From positions 1 to 33,299 of the forward strand of contig SVEA01000166.1 in NCBI GenBank assembly GCA_015057615.1: 33,299 nucleotides of DNA. Direction: 5' to 3'. This stretch comes from Lachnospiraceae bacterium. GTDB lineage: Bacteria > Bacillota > Clostridia > Lachnospirales > Lachnospiraceae. Position numbers and translations under genes: made by a program. The notes beneath the pieces were generated by a model, which was not told the DNA's origin, searched no databases, and saw nothing but the letters and a program-made list of their open reading frames with translations. Shown one piece after another: positions 8,336 through 16,319 of this stretch (position 1 is the first letter of the stretch; every line of letters begins with the position of its first letter).

Positions 8336-9127
8336 ATGGGTGAAGTTATTGTAGTAACATCTGGAAAAGGCGGCGTCGGGAAAACAACGAGCACTGCCAA
8401 TATCGGAACAGGCTTAGCTATGTTGGACAAGAAAGTGGTTTTAATTGATACGGATATCGGTTTACGTAACTTAGATGTTGTTATGGGATTAGAGAATCGA
8501 ATTGTCTACAATCTGGTGGATGTTATTGAAGGGAATTGCAGAATTCGAAATGCCCTGATTAAGGATAAACGTTATCCGAACTTATATCTTTTGCCGTCTG
8601 CACAGACAAGAGATAAGACCTCCGTAAGTCCGGAGCAGATGAAAAAACTCTCCGATGAGCTGAAAGAGGAGTTTGATTACATACTGATGGACTGCCCGGC
8701 CGGAATTGAGCAAGGCTTTAAGAATGCCATTGCAGGCGCGGACAGGGCACTAGTAGTTACCACTCCCGAGGTTTCCGCAGTAAGAGATGCGGACCGCATT
8801 ATTGGCTTATTAGAAGCCAATGAGATGAAGCAAACCAATCTCATCGTGAACCGTCTTCGTATGGATATGGTGAAACGGGGAGATATGATGTCCAGTGAAG
8901 ATGTATGTGAGATTCTTGCGGTTGATCTGATCGGGGTCGTGCCGGATGATGAAAACATCGTCATATCTACAAACCAGGGGGAACCGCTTGTAGGTTCCGA
9001 TACCATGGCCGGACGCGCCTATATGAATATCTGCAGGAGAATCATTGGTGAAGATGTTCCTTTTATGGATCTTTCCGAAAAGAACGGCATCTTCAGTAAG
9101 CTGTTTGGTAAACGCAGGAAGAATTAG
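8336..9127 (+). CDS. minD: Septum site-determining protein MinD (ATPase)
   Basis: A 263-residue ParA/MinD-type ATPase that recruits MinC to the membrane. It has the deviant Walker A GKGGVGKT at residues 10-17 (signature Lys11), switch motif IDTDIGLRNLD, YILMDCPAGIE for Walker B, and a C-terminal amphipathic membrane-targeting helix (GIFSKLFGKRRKN). Start ATG follows AGGAGG by eight bases. A second GGAGG lies upstream at 8300-8305 beside a CCCTC that could pair with it. minE starts 12 bases downstream. Confidence 0.96.
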   Translation: MGEVIVVTSGKGGVGKTTSTANIGTGLAMLDKKVVLIDTDIGLRNLDVVMGLENRIVYNLVDVIEGNCRIRNALIKDKRYPNLYLLPSAQTRDKTSVSPEQMKKLSDELKEEFDYILMDCPAGIEQGFKNAIAGADRALVVTTPEVSAVRDADRIIGLLEANEMKQTNLIVNRLRMDMVKRGDMMSSEDVCEILAVDLIGVVPDDENIVISTNQGEPLVGSDTMAGRAYMNICRRIIGEDVPFMDLSEKNGIFSKLFGKRRKN

Positions 9128-9139
9128 GGGGTGGCTTAA

Positions 9140-9415
9140 TTGGGTTTAGCAGACTTTTTTAAAAGAAGAGGGACCGGTAGTATTGCGAAGGACCGTCTGA
9201 AACTGGTATTGGTTTCAGACCGTGCCGGATGCTCACCGGAAGTCATGGAGCAAATTAAAAATGATATCATTGCGGTGATATCAAAGTATATCGAAATCGA
9301 CCAAGAAGGACTGGATATTAAAATAAAGCAGACCGAATCCGAGACACACAACGGCAGCGTACCTGCGTTATTTGCCAATATTCCGATAAAAGACTTAAAG
9401 GGCTCGAAGAAGTAA
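9140..9415 (+). CDS. minE: Cell division topological specificity factor MinE
   Basis: A 91-residue MinE that stimulates MinD ATPase and drives Min oscillation. It opens with the membrane-targeting MGLADFFKRR, then the anti-MinCD region (SIAKDRLKLVLVSDRAGCSPE) and the dimerisation domain (IKNDIIAVISKYIEID...LDIKIKQTE). Start is TTG with a GGGGGTGG ribosome site; there is no better start. MinE together with MinD indicates an oscillating Min system, as in many Clostridia, instead of the DivIVA/MinJ type of Bacillus. Confidence 0.95.
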   Translation: MGLADFFKRRGTGSIAKDRLKLVLVSDRAGCSPEVMEQIKNDIIAVISKYIEIDQEGLDIKIKQTESETHNGSVPALFANIPIKDLKGSKK

Positions 9416-9428
9416 GGATGAATACCGA

Positions 9429-10583
9429 ATGTTCAATATATTCCATATATTCAATTTTAAACAGTATGATTTTAAACGATATAATTATTCGTTGCTTGTC
9501 GTAGTTACTATGCTGGTGATGATCGGATCCTTTCTAATCAAACAGGTGCAGACACCGGAGGAGGATTTATTTCAAAAGCAGCTGATCGGTTTTGCAATGG
9601 GATTATTTGTCGCGGCAGTCGTCTCCATGATTGATTATCACTTTATTTGCAAATTTTATATTGTTTTGTATTTTATCAATCTAATTCTATTAATTATGGT
9701 TAAACTATTTGGTGTAACCATAAATTATGCAACAAGATGGCTCGAGGTAGGCTCCATTCAGTTTCAACCATCGGAACTCAGTAAAATTATCCTTATTCTG
9801 TTCATGGCAAAATTGTTTACGATATTTGAACATAGGATTAATAGCTTTTTTGTTATTATCCTATCGGTAATAGCACTTGCAATACCAACCTTTTTAATTC
9901 TTACCCAGACAGATTTATCCACAAGTATGGTAATTATGTTTACCTTTGTTATGATGATATTTGCTGCCGGACTCAGTTGGAAAATAATACTTCCGATTTT
10001 GGCAATTGGGATACCCAGTATCGCTGTTCTGTTTTGGTATGTACAGCAGGATTATCAGGTATTGCTGTCAACGACACAGCAGGAGCGCGTACTTTCGATC
10101 CTGCATCCGGAGCTATATCCGGAAATTATGTATCAACAGGAAAACTCCATACAAGCCATTGGTTCCGGTCAGTTATACGGCAAACTATTTGGCCCTGCCG
10201 GGGTACGTGGTTATAATTTTGTACCGATATCGGAAAGTGATTTTATCTTCTCTGTAGCAGGAGAGGAGTTAGGCTTTATTGGCTGCTGCCTTATTATCCT
10301 GCTTTTTGCTATCCTGATTTATAAATGTTTAGTCGCGGGGAAAAAAGCTCCCGATCGTATCGGTATGCTGATCGGTGTCGGAATATCATCTATGTTTATG
10401 TTTCAGGTATTTGTAAATATTGGTGTTGCCACACAGATATTACCGAACACAGGAATTCCGCTTCCGTTTTTAAGTTCCGGTTTGAGCGGACTTTTAAGCT
10501 ATATGATTTCCATTGGAATAATTCTAAATATAAGTATACAAAATAAACCAAATCGAAATAACCTACAAGGGAATATTCGATAA
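9429..10583 (+). CDS. rodA: Peptidoglycan glycosyltransferase RodA (SEDS family)
   Basis: A 384-residue SEDS protein with about ten membrane segments that polymerises glycan strands together with a class B PBP, here probably the mrdA product. Family marks are RWLEVGSIQFQPSELSKI (about 96-113), the extracellular TQTDLSTSMV region with the catalytic-type Asp (about 160-170), FVPISESDFIFSVAGEELGF, and NTGIPLPFLSSGLSGLL at the end. The FtsW and SpoVE paralogues look similar; position beside mre/min genes favours RodA. Start ATG after AAGGATG, 13 bases after the minE stop. Its 3' end overlaps a 36-base tandem repeat. Confidence 0.92.
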   Translation: MFNIFHIFNFKQYDFKRYNYSLLVVVTMLVMIGSFLIKQVQTPEEDLFQKQLIGFAMGLFVAAVVSMIDYHFICKFYIVLYFINLILLIMVKLFGVTINYATRWLEVGSIQFQPSELSKIILILFMAKLFTIFEHRINSFFVIILSVIALAIPTFLILTQTDLSTSMVIMFTFVMMIFAAGLSWKIILPILAIGIPSIAVLFWYVQQDYQVLLSTTQQERVLSILHPELYPEIMYQQENSIQAIGSGQLYGKLFGPAGVRGYNFVPISESDFIFSVAGEELGFIGCCLIILLFAILIYKCLVAGKKAPDRIGMLIGVGISSMFMFQVFVNIGVATQILPNTGIPLPFLSSGLSGLLSYMISIGIILNISIQNKPNRNNLQGNIR

Positions 10584-10642
10584 TTCCATTGTATTAACAA
10601 GTAAGTGAATATTCGATGATTTCATTGTATTAAAGCAAGTGA
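10571..10642 (+). repeat. Tandem repeat, two units of about 36 bases, plus hairpin
   Basis: Unit 1 (10571-10606) and unit 2 (10607-10642) share GAATATTCGAT, ATT.CATTGTATTA and AAGT.. with few differences. Unit 1 covers the rodA stop codon. A partial third unit (GAATTAATATTCG) follows, and CAAGTGAA (10636-10643) pairs with TTCACTTG (10654-10661). Confidence 0.75.
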
Positions 10643-10694
10643 ATTAATATTCGTTCACTTGATAGGAATAAAAAAATAACAGGGGGTTGAAAAT

Positions 10695-11093
10695 ATGAAT
10701 ATTGGAATGATCGCCCATGATGCTAAGAAAAAATTGATGCAGAATTTCTGCATTGCATATCGTGGAATTTTGAGTAAGAATACTCTTTACGCCACCGGAA
10801 CGACCGGGCGTTTAATTGAAGAAGTAACGAATTTAAACGTGCATAAATATCTTGCCGGCCATCTCGGCGGAGAACAACAGTTAGGCTCTCAGATAGAGCA
10901 TAATCAGATTGACATGGTAATCTTTTTACGGGATCCACTGACGAAGAAATCCCATGAACCGGATGTCAATAATATTTTCCAACTGTGTGATAAGCACAAC
11001 ATACCTCTCGCTACCAATTTGGCAACCGCAGAGCTGTTAATTAAGGCTTTGGATCGCGGTGATTTGGATTGGAGAGAACTATATAAGGTTTAA
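10695..11093 (+). CDS. mgsA: Methylglyoxal synthase
   Basis: A 132-residue protein of the MGS-like fold converting dihydroxyacetone phosphate to methylglyoxal and phosphate, a bypass of lower glycolysis under phosphate limitation. It shows IAHDAKKK (phosphate region, residues 6-13), LYATGTTGRLI (30-40), IFLRDPL and SHEPDV with His87 and Asp90. The motif that in E. coli and Bacillus is GGDQQ, with the catalytic base Asp71 in E. coli, is GGEQQ here with Glu60. Start ATG follows AGGGGG with good spacing. The gene stands alone after rodA. Confidence 0.93.
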   Translation: MNIGMIAHDAKKKLMQNFCIAYRGILSKNTLYATGTTGRLIEEVTNLNVHKYLAGHLGGEQQLGSQIEHNQIDMVIFLRDPLTKKSHEPDVNNIFQLCDKHNIPLATNLATAELLIKALDRGDLDWRELYKV

Positions 11094-11175
11094 TACAGCT
11101 TCAACTTCTTACCCATGACAAAGGAGACAGCATTTCTCGTTTCCTTGTATCATAAGGAAAGGAGCCTTGATACGA

Positions 11176-12147
11176 ATGAAAAGAAAATTAATTATTCTCC
11201 TTACGTTTGCATGCTTTTCTTTGACCGGATGCCAGAATACTTCCGGAGAAATGCTTGCTTATGAAGAAATGAAAGCTTCCGCTGGTTTTGTTTTTGATAA
11301 CCAGTTTACGGAGGCTGATTTCTTTGCTGAAAATCTCACCATTATCACGGAGGAAGAGAATCATGGAGAGGATGCCGCTTTAACATCCAAAGCCAGTTTG
11401 CTCATTAATAGCACCGATAATGAAGTGATCTATGCAGATCATGTTTATGATCGGATTTACCCAGCCAGTCTGACTAAGCTGATGACGGCTCTGCTTGCTT
11501 TACAAAATGGTGAGTTGACGGATACGGTGACCATAAGCTATAATGCATCCCATATAGCAGAACGCGGAGCCAAGCTTTGCGGATTTAAGGAAGGGGATAC
11601 GATATCCCTGGAAGCGCTGCTTCATGCACTTCTGCTTTATTCCGGAAATGATGCCGGTATCGCGGTTGCCGAGCATATTGGCAAAAGTGAAGAAGACTTT
11701 GCGAAAATGATGAATGAAGAAGCAACAAAAATAGGTGCAGTTCATTCTAATTTTGTTAACGCACATGGACTCCATGATGACAATCACTATACAACGGCTT
11801 ACGATCTCTATCTGATCTTTCATCAATTAATTCAGTATGATACTTTTCTCTCAATCATAAATACTCCAAGTTACAAGGCTGTTTATAAGGACAAAGAAGG
11901 AAATGAAAAGCATAAGACTTTCCAGACGACGAATCAATTTCTGAATGGGAAGGCGGAAACGATTCCTGGAATCGAGATTATCGGCGGAAAGACCGGAACC
12001 ACTTATAAGGCGGGGAATTGCTTAATCTTATTATGCCGGGACAGTAATCAGAAGGAATATATCTCTTTACTGCTAAAATCCTCTAATGCGGACCAGTTAT
12101 ATTCCCAGATGTCACATATGCTAGCCTATATAACTAAAACCGAGTAA
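11176..12147 (+). CDS. D-alanyl-D-alanine carboxypeptidase, lipoprotein
   Basis: A 323-residue peptidase S11 (DacA/DacF-type penicillin-binding protein 5 class) that removes the terminal D-Ala from wall pentapeptides. Active-site motifs are all present: SLTK (Ser98, Lys101), SGN (156-158) and KTG (272-274). The N-terminus is a lipoprotein signal with lipobox LTGC (Cys20 after a hydrophobic stretch), so the enzyme should be anchored by a lipid, where the related PBPs usually use a C-terminal amphipathic helix. TTG at 11167 is only two to three bases from GGAG; ATG at 11176 has better spacing and gives a normal signal peptide. Confidence 0.93.
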   Translation: MKRKLIILLTFACFSLTGCQNTSGEMLAYEEMKASAGFVFDNQFTEADFFAENLTIITEEENHGEDAALTSKASLLINSTDNEVIYADHVYDRIYPASLTKLMTALLALQNGELTDTVTISYNASHIAERGAKLCGFKEGDTISLEALLHALLLYSGNDAGIAVAEHIGKSEEDFAKMMNEEATKIGAVHSNFVNAHGLHDDNHYTTAYDLYLIFHQLIQYDTFLSIINTPSYKAVYKDKEGNEKHKTFQTTNQFLNGKAETIPGIEIIGGKTGTTYKAGNCLILLCRDSNQKEYISLLLKSSNADQLYSQMSHMLAYITKTE

Positions 12148-12170
12148 TCCCTTATGCAAACGGTTTTTTT
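12136..12170 (+). terminator. Intrinsic terminator after the carboxypeptidase gene
   Basis: AAAACCG (12136-12142) pairs with CGGTTTT (12161-12167) and the T-run continues to 12170. The stem starts inside the last codons of the gene. The region from here to 12450 contains no gene I can support. Confidence 0.7.
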
Positions 12171-12454
12171 GTTCTTGTCATACCGAAAAGGAAAATTCAT
12201 TTGTAAATAGTATAGTAATGAGTAAGCGCGTGAGCCAGGATAAAAATATTGTATCCATCGTAGTAGCAGACGAATTACTGATTTCATCAAGCAATTAGCG
12301 GCGAAATTTCATTTTTATAATATAAATCAGTGCCAGAAGCAATACAAATACATAAGAAACACCTATTCTTATAAATTCACAAAGTTTCTGAATGAAATTG
12401 AATGAAATGTCCGTTCAAAAGTTAATAATATTAACAAGGAATGGAATTTAACAG

Positions 12455-12483
12455 TTGTCTTTGCAATATAATTGTACTATAAT
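12455..12483 (+). promoter_or_regulatory. SigA-type promoter for the P-loop ATPase gene
   Basis: TTGTCT (12455-12460), 17-base spacer, TATAAT (12478-12483). It leaves a leader of about 85 bases before the ATG at 12577. Confidence 0.75.
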
Positions 12484-12576
12484 TAAGTTACAGATACAAA
12501 AATCCTATACAAATATTACAAAATAATATTGGCATAGCAAATTTAACGTTGCGCCCATCATAAGGAGGAGATTACA

Positions 12577-12996
12577 ATGATACAGATTATTTCTGGTGAA
12601 AAAGGTAAGGGCAAGACAAAAATCCTTATCGAGAAAGCAAACACCGAAGCAAAAGCTGCACATGGAAACATTGTTTATCTTGACAAAAGCAACAAGCATA
12701 TGTACGAACTAAGTAATAAGATACGTTTAATTAATGTACGAGACCATTTCATTGAAAATCATAGTGAATTTATCGGTTTAATCAGTGGTATCATATCCTG
12801 CGATCATGATTTGCAAGCTGTATTTCTTGATAGTTTCTTAAAAATCGCCTATATAAATGATAAAAATATAGAAGAAGTAATGAATAAGCTTTCCAAGATC
12901 TCTGATCATTGTAAGGTTGATTTTGTAATTAGCTTATCCAAGAATTATGATCAGCTACCGGAAAGTGTTCAGAAGTATGTGACCGTATCCTTGTAA
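12577..12996 (+). CDS. Small P-loop ATPase of unknown function
   Basis: A 139-residue protein with a clear Walker A motif GEKGKGKT at residues 7-14 and a likely Walker B strand (AVFLDSF, about 83-89). It is much shorter than a normal ATPase domain of the RecA or AAA classes and has no second domain. I recognise the pattern from Lachnospiraceae genomes, where similar genes are conserved, but I know no function. Start ATG has AAGGAGG upstream. It is monocistronic: own promoter, then a strong terminator at 13051-13083. Confidence 0.82.
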   Translation: MIQIISGEKGKGKTKILIEKANTEAKAAHGNIVYLDKSNKHMYELSNKIRLINVRDHFIENHSEFIGLISGIISCDHDLQAVFLDSFLKIAYINDKNIEEVMNKLSKISDHCKVDFVISLSKNYDQLPESVQKYVTVSL

Positions 12997-13050
12997 TTCC
13001 TGAATTCCATTAGAAAATAATAAAACTAGTTTTTATAGAAGATTATCCTA

Positions 13051-13083
13051 ACCGCCGGCGTCTATACTGCCGGTGGTTTTTTT
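13051..13083 (+). terminator. Strong intrinsic terminator after the P-loop gene
   Basis: ACCGCCGGC (13051-13059) pairs with GCCGGTGGT (13069-13077) with one G-T pair, followed by a run of T to 13083. Confidence 0.88.
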
Positions 13084-13112
13084 CTATTGACAAAAGCCTT
13101 CTTAATTTTAAT

Positions 13113-13229
13113 ACGCAACTGTTTGAAGTCGTTGGTCTTAGACCAATGTATTTTGTGGTCTTATGTACCATTACGTACTTCATCCAAGCATTGCATTTTG
13201 TGCAATGCTTGGCGGGACTGCGTGTTGCG
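13113..13229 (+). repeat. Structured intergenic repeat, copy B
   Basis: Terminal ACGCAA/TTGCG stem (13114-13118 with 13225-13229). Hairpin 1 nests GAAGT/ACTTC (13125-13129 / 13177-13181), CGT/ACG, TGGT/ACCA and AGACCA/TGGTCT (13140-13145 / 13156-13161) around a loop containing GTATTTTG. Hairpin 2 is a perfect 12-pair stem, CCAAGCATTGCA (13184-13195) with TGCAATGCTTGG (13201-13212). It is about 75-80 percent like copy C and shares its core with copy A. Confidence 0.85.
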
Positions 13230-13271
13230 AATGAAATTTGTTTCAATTATTGTTGACACATAGATTGTGCA

Positions 13272-13315
13272 AAGAGGGTCTGTTACCTTCCCTCAGGGAG
13301 GTAACAGACCCTCTT
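13272..13315 (-). terminator. Very strong stem-loop, terminator of the DUF378 gene
   Basis: A 20-pair stem with one G-T pair and a CTCA loop (13272-13291 with 13296-13315). It lies 39 bases beyond the stop of the reverse-strand DUF378 gene. The T-run after the stem is short on either strand, so it may block transcription in both directions or protect the 3' end. Confidence 0.75.
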
Positions 13316-13353
13316 ACCGTATTCATCTTGTATTGCTGCACCCTATTATCGTA

Positions 13354-13554
13354 TCATTCGTCGTTTCTTAATCTTCCGAAGAAGCTTAGAGAATACAATC
13401 CTGCGATACCGACCAAAGCATAAATAATTCTTGATACCATGGTCATATCTCCAAAGATCATTCTAACTAAATCAAAACTGAAAAACCCGATTAAGCCCCA
13501 ATTGATAGCACCAATGGCTACAAGAATCAGTGCGATATAATCCAAAGTTTTCAT
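13354..13554 (-). CDS. DUF378 small membrane protein
   Basis: A 66-residue protein with two membrane segments and the DUF378 pattern: MKTLDYIALILVAIGAINWGLIGFF, then IIYALVGIAGLYSL near the end. These are common, widespread and of unknown function. The start at 13554 has GGAGGA (reverse strand, 13561-13566) at the right distance; an upstream in-frame ATG at 13596 would place the ribosome site inside the gene. It is the only confident reverse-strand gene in the window and lies between repeat copies B and C, divergent from the HlyD-like gene. Confidence 0.9.
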   Translation of the reverse strand: MKTLDYIALILVAIGAINWGLIGFFSFDLVRMIFGDMTMVSRIIYALVGIAGLYSLSFFGRLRNDE

Positions 13555-13730
13555 TATATTTCCTCCTTTTAGCCTTATGATCACTCTTAATAACATAAAT
13601 CATTAAGAGAATCTGTTCTTTTCTTATTTTTACCTCTTTTTTGTTATTTATACACCTTGTTCGAGTTTTCTAAGTAGTCAATCAGAAAACTTTTATTTTT
13701 TACCATATTTAGGAATATTTGAAAAAGGGC

Positions 13731-13759
13731 TTTAAAAAATAGGGAAAAGTAAGTATAAT
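13731..13759 (+). promoter_or_regulatory. Probable promoter of the HlyD-like gene
   Basis: TTTAAA (13731-13736), 17-base spacer, consensus TATAAT (13754-13759), 32 bases before the TTG start. The -35 is weak, the -10 is perfect. Confidence 0.6.
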
Positions 13760-13791
13760 AGATTAGAATATCGGAATAGGAGGCGGAAAGC

Positions 13792-15177
13792 TTGAGCAGA
13801 AATCAAAAGGTCGTAAAATTTCGAAAGCGAAAAAGTCTTAATATTGGTATCGCTGTGTTTCTCGTTATTTTCATATATATCATAATTAATATTTACATAT
13901 ATCTTACTAAGAATCATATTTCCATTTATGAGGTACATGAGGGTACTACCGCCCAGGATAATCGTATCACGGGGCTCATACTGCGAAAGGAGAAGGTCAT
14001 CACCTCGGATGGGGCCGGATATATATCCTATTTTCAGAAGGAAGGCGCGAGAGTTTCGAAGAATTCTTCCGTTTATGCCGTCGATGAAAGCAGGCAGATC
14101 GTTGATGTCATTTTAAGCGGTGATGTCCCGATCACCTTATCGAAGAAGAATAATGCTGAAATCAAATACGAAATTATGTCATTTCAAAAAAATTACTCAA
14201 AAAGTGATTTCTCCGCTGTCTATAATTTTAAAGAAGAGGCGGATAATTTAGTCCTTGATTTACTGAATACCACTATGCTGGATCACGGACATACGATTCA
14301 GGAGGATACCGGCCTTGATTACTCCTATCAAATGTATAAAAGCAAGGCAAGCGGAGTAATCTCTTATTATGTCGATAATTATGAAACGGTTACCGAGAAT
14401 ACGATTTCTTCGGATCTTTTTCAGCGGGATAATTATGATCGGACCAGTCTGCGTACAACAACCATGCTTCCTCCGAACAGTCCGGTCTATAAAATAATTA
14501 CTTCCGATCAGTGGTCACTTCTGCTTCCGCTCAAGAAAGAGCAGTATGCCGGACTGCAGGAGAAGGAGACCATTAAATTTACGATACGAAAAGACGATGT
14601 GGACGCAAAGGCAAAAATCTCCTTGCTACAGAAAGGATCTGAATTTTATGCAAAGCTTACCATGGATAAGTATATGACAAATTATCTGAACGACCGATTC
14701 CTGGAGGTTGATCTGAAGATCAATGGGGTAGAAGGGCTTAAGATTCCAAAAACCTCTATTGTTGAAAAGAATTTCTACATGGTACCTCTCGAATATTTTA
14801 CCGAAGGCGGCGACAGCGGTAAGAGCGGTCTGATCGTGGAACAATATTCGAAAAACGGAGAGGTTTCCTATCAGTTTGTGCCGGTGGATATTTACTATGA
14901 GGATGAGATTTACGGTTATGTAGATACGGAAATGTTTGAAGTCGGAACCGGAATCGTTTCGGACGGAAATATGGACCGCTTCACCCTGACACAGATGAAT
15001 AAACTAACCGGTGTATACTGTGTGAATACCGGCTATTCCGTATTTAAAAGAATTGAAGTCCTCTATGAAGATAAGGAGTATTGCATTATCGAGAAGAATA
15101 CTCTGAGCGGACTTTCTGCCTATGACCACATTGCACTCGATGGAAGCACCGCAGTGGATCAGGCGATTATTTACTAG
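13792..15177 (+). CDS. HlyD-like membrane-anchored protein
   Basis: A 461-residue protein with a basic cytoplasmic start, one membrane segment (about 17-38) and a large outside domain. The region after the membrane segment (EVHEGTTAQDNRITGLILRKEKVITSDGAGYISY) resembles the biotinyl-lipoyl-like start of HlyD/membrane-fusion proteins, and the LTGVYCVNTGYSVFKRIEVLYEDKEYCIIE part near the C-terminus is the matching end. In Lachnospiraceae such genes sit beside ylmE-sepF-ylmH, as here, which hints at a role in envelope or division. No transporter partner is present. Start is TTG with AGGAGG eight bases upstream. Confidence 0.78.
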   Translation: MSRNQKVVKFRKRKSLNIGIAVFLVIFIYIIINIYIYLTKNHISIYEVHEGTTAQDNRITGLILRKEKVITSDGAGYISYFQKEGARVSKNSSVYAVDESRQIVDVILSGDVPITLSKKNNAEIKYEIMSFQKNYSKSDFSAVYNFKEEADNLVLDLLNTTMLDHGHTIQEDTGLDYSYQMYKSKASGVISYYVDNYETVTENTISSDLFQRDNYDRTSLRTTTMLPPNSPVYKIITSDQWSLLLPLKKEQYAGLQEKETIKFTIRKDDVDAKAKISLLQKGSEFYAKLTMDKYMTNYLNDRFLEVDLKINGVEGLKIPKTSIVEKNFYMVPLEYFTEGGDSGKSGLIVEQYSKNGEVSYQFVPVDIYYEDEIYGYVDTEMFEVGTGIVSDGNMDRFTLTQMNKLTGVYCVNTGYSVFKRIEVLYEDKEYCIIEKNTLSGLSAYDHIALDGSTAVDQAIIY

Positions 15178-15260
15178 AAACAGAGTTTAAAAAGCCAATT
15201 TAATTAACGACTTTAATTTTCACAATTTATGTATTGATAAGTAATTTGAAACATATTTCA

Positions 15261-15380
15261 TGCGCAACACATTGTTCCTAAAGTATTGCAAAAAACGCAA
15301 TACTTGGAATGAAGTACGTAAAGATACATAAGACCACAAAACACGTGGTCTAGATACCAACGACTTCAAACGATCGCGCA
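15261..15380 (-). repeat. Structured intergenic repeat, copy C (reverse orientation)
   Basis: Read on the minus strand it aligns with copy B. The terminal stem is TGCGC (15261-15265) with GCGCA (15376-15380). Hairpin 1: GAAGT (15311-15315) with ACTTC (15363-15367) and AGACCAC (15331-15337) with GTGGTCT (15345-15351). Hairpin 2: AAGTATTGC (15281-15289) with GCAATACTT (15297-15305). Paired positions differ from copy B on both sides of the stem in step. It fills most of the 330-base gap before ylmE. Confidence 0.85.
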
Positions 15381-15508
15381 TTTAAATACGTTTTTAAATT
15401 ACTTGGTTTTCTTTGATTTGTGCTAATTGAAGAAGACGATAGGAAGGCTTTTAAACAAGCATGGACTTATGACATTTATATATTACTTTTATTAAAGGAG
15501 CGATCATT

Positions 15509-16291
15509 GTGTTAAAGGATAATATTATTGAAATAGAACGACGGATTCAAGCTGCCTGTGACAGAGCTGGCAGGGACCGGTCCGAGGTTACTTTAATTGC
15601 TGTCAGCAAGACCAAACCGGTTTCCATGATTCGTGAAGCATACGATTGCGGGATGCGTCACTTTGGCGAAAATAAGGTACAGGAGCTCGCACAGAAATAC
15701 GAAGCATTGCAGGATGCCTTTGCAGAGGATATCTACTGGCATCAAATCGGGCATTTACAAAGGAACAAGGTCAAATCTGTGATGGATAAGGCGGTTCTTA
15801 TTCATTCGGTGGATTCCCTGCGCTTAGCCCTACAGATTGAACAGGAGGCAGCGAAGAAAGATCTCCTGTGTGATATCTTAATTGAAGTAAATGTCTCCGG
15901 CGAAGAAAGCAAATTTGGAGTAAGCGTGGAGGAAGCTTTACCGCTCATCCAAGAAGTAGTAAAATTGGCCCATATTCGAGTCAGAGGCTTAATGACAATC
16001 GCACCAAATAGCGAGAAACCCGAGAAAAATAGGGAGTATTTCAAAAAAATGCGAGAATTATATGTTGACATCAAAACCAAAAACATTGATAATGATGATA
16101 ACGAGAAAATATGGGACAAGTCTGCGAATGGCAGTCCGACGAAAGAAAATCTTGAATGTAATTTTTCTAGTTACTTTAATATACTTTCCATGGGAATGAC
16201 CGGAGATTTCGAAGTGGCAATTGAAGAAGGTGCTACCATGGTGCGCGTTGGAACCGGCATCTTTGGTGATCGCCAGTATTATAGGGAGTAA
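15509..16291 (+). CDS. ylmE: YggS/YlmE family PLP-binding protein
   Basis: A 260-residue PLP homeostasis protein with the alanine-racemase-like barrel. The PLP lysine is in LIAVSKTKPV (about residue 35), followed by FGENKVQEL, WHQIGHLQRNK, SVDSL, and the phosphate-binding SMGMTGDFEVAIEEGATMVRVGTGIFG at the end. The family is usually near 225-235 residues; about 25 extra, polar and Asn/Asp/Lys-rich residues lie at roughly 190-220, just before the SMGM strand. Start is GTG with AAAGGAG eight bases upstream. It opens the ylmE-sepF-ylmH division group. Confidence 0.93.
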   Translation: MLKDNIIEIERRIQAACDRAGRDRSEVTLIAVSKTKPVSMIREAYDCGMRHFGENKVQELAQKYEALQDAFAEDIYWHQIGHLQRNKVKSVMDKAVLIHSVDSLRLALQIEQEAAKKDLLCDILIEVNVSGEESKFGVSVEEALPLIQEVVKLAHIRVRGLMTIAPNSEKPEKNREYFKKMRELYVDIKTKNIDNDDNEKIWDKSANGSPTKENLECNFSSYFNILSMGMTGDFEVAIEEGATMVRVGTGIFGDRQYYRE

Positions 16292-16319
16292 TTAGAGATG
16301 GAGATAGGAGAATCGATCA

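Noticed and set aside
12300-12420. A reverse-strand frame with a membrane-like VSYVFVLLLALIYIIKMKFRR end
   Set aside because: No ATG, GTG or TTG start lies in frame before the hydrophobic part and there is no ribosome site; it may be a remnant or chance.
13272-13315. The 20-pair stem-loop as an insertion sequence end or attachment site
   Set aside because: Its position 39 bases after the DUF378 stop and the lack of a second copy fit a terminator better.
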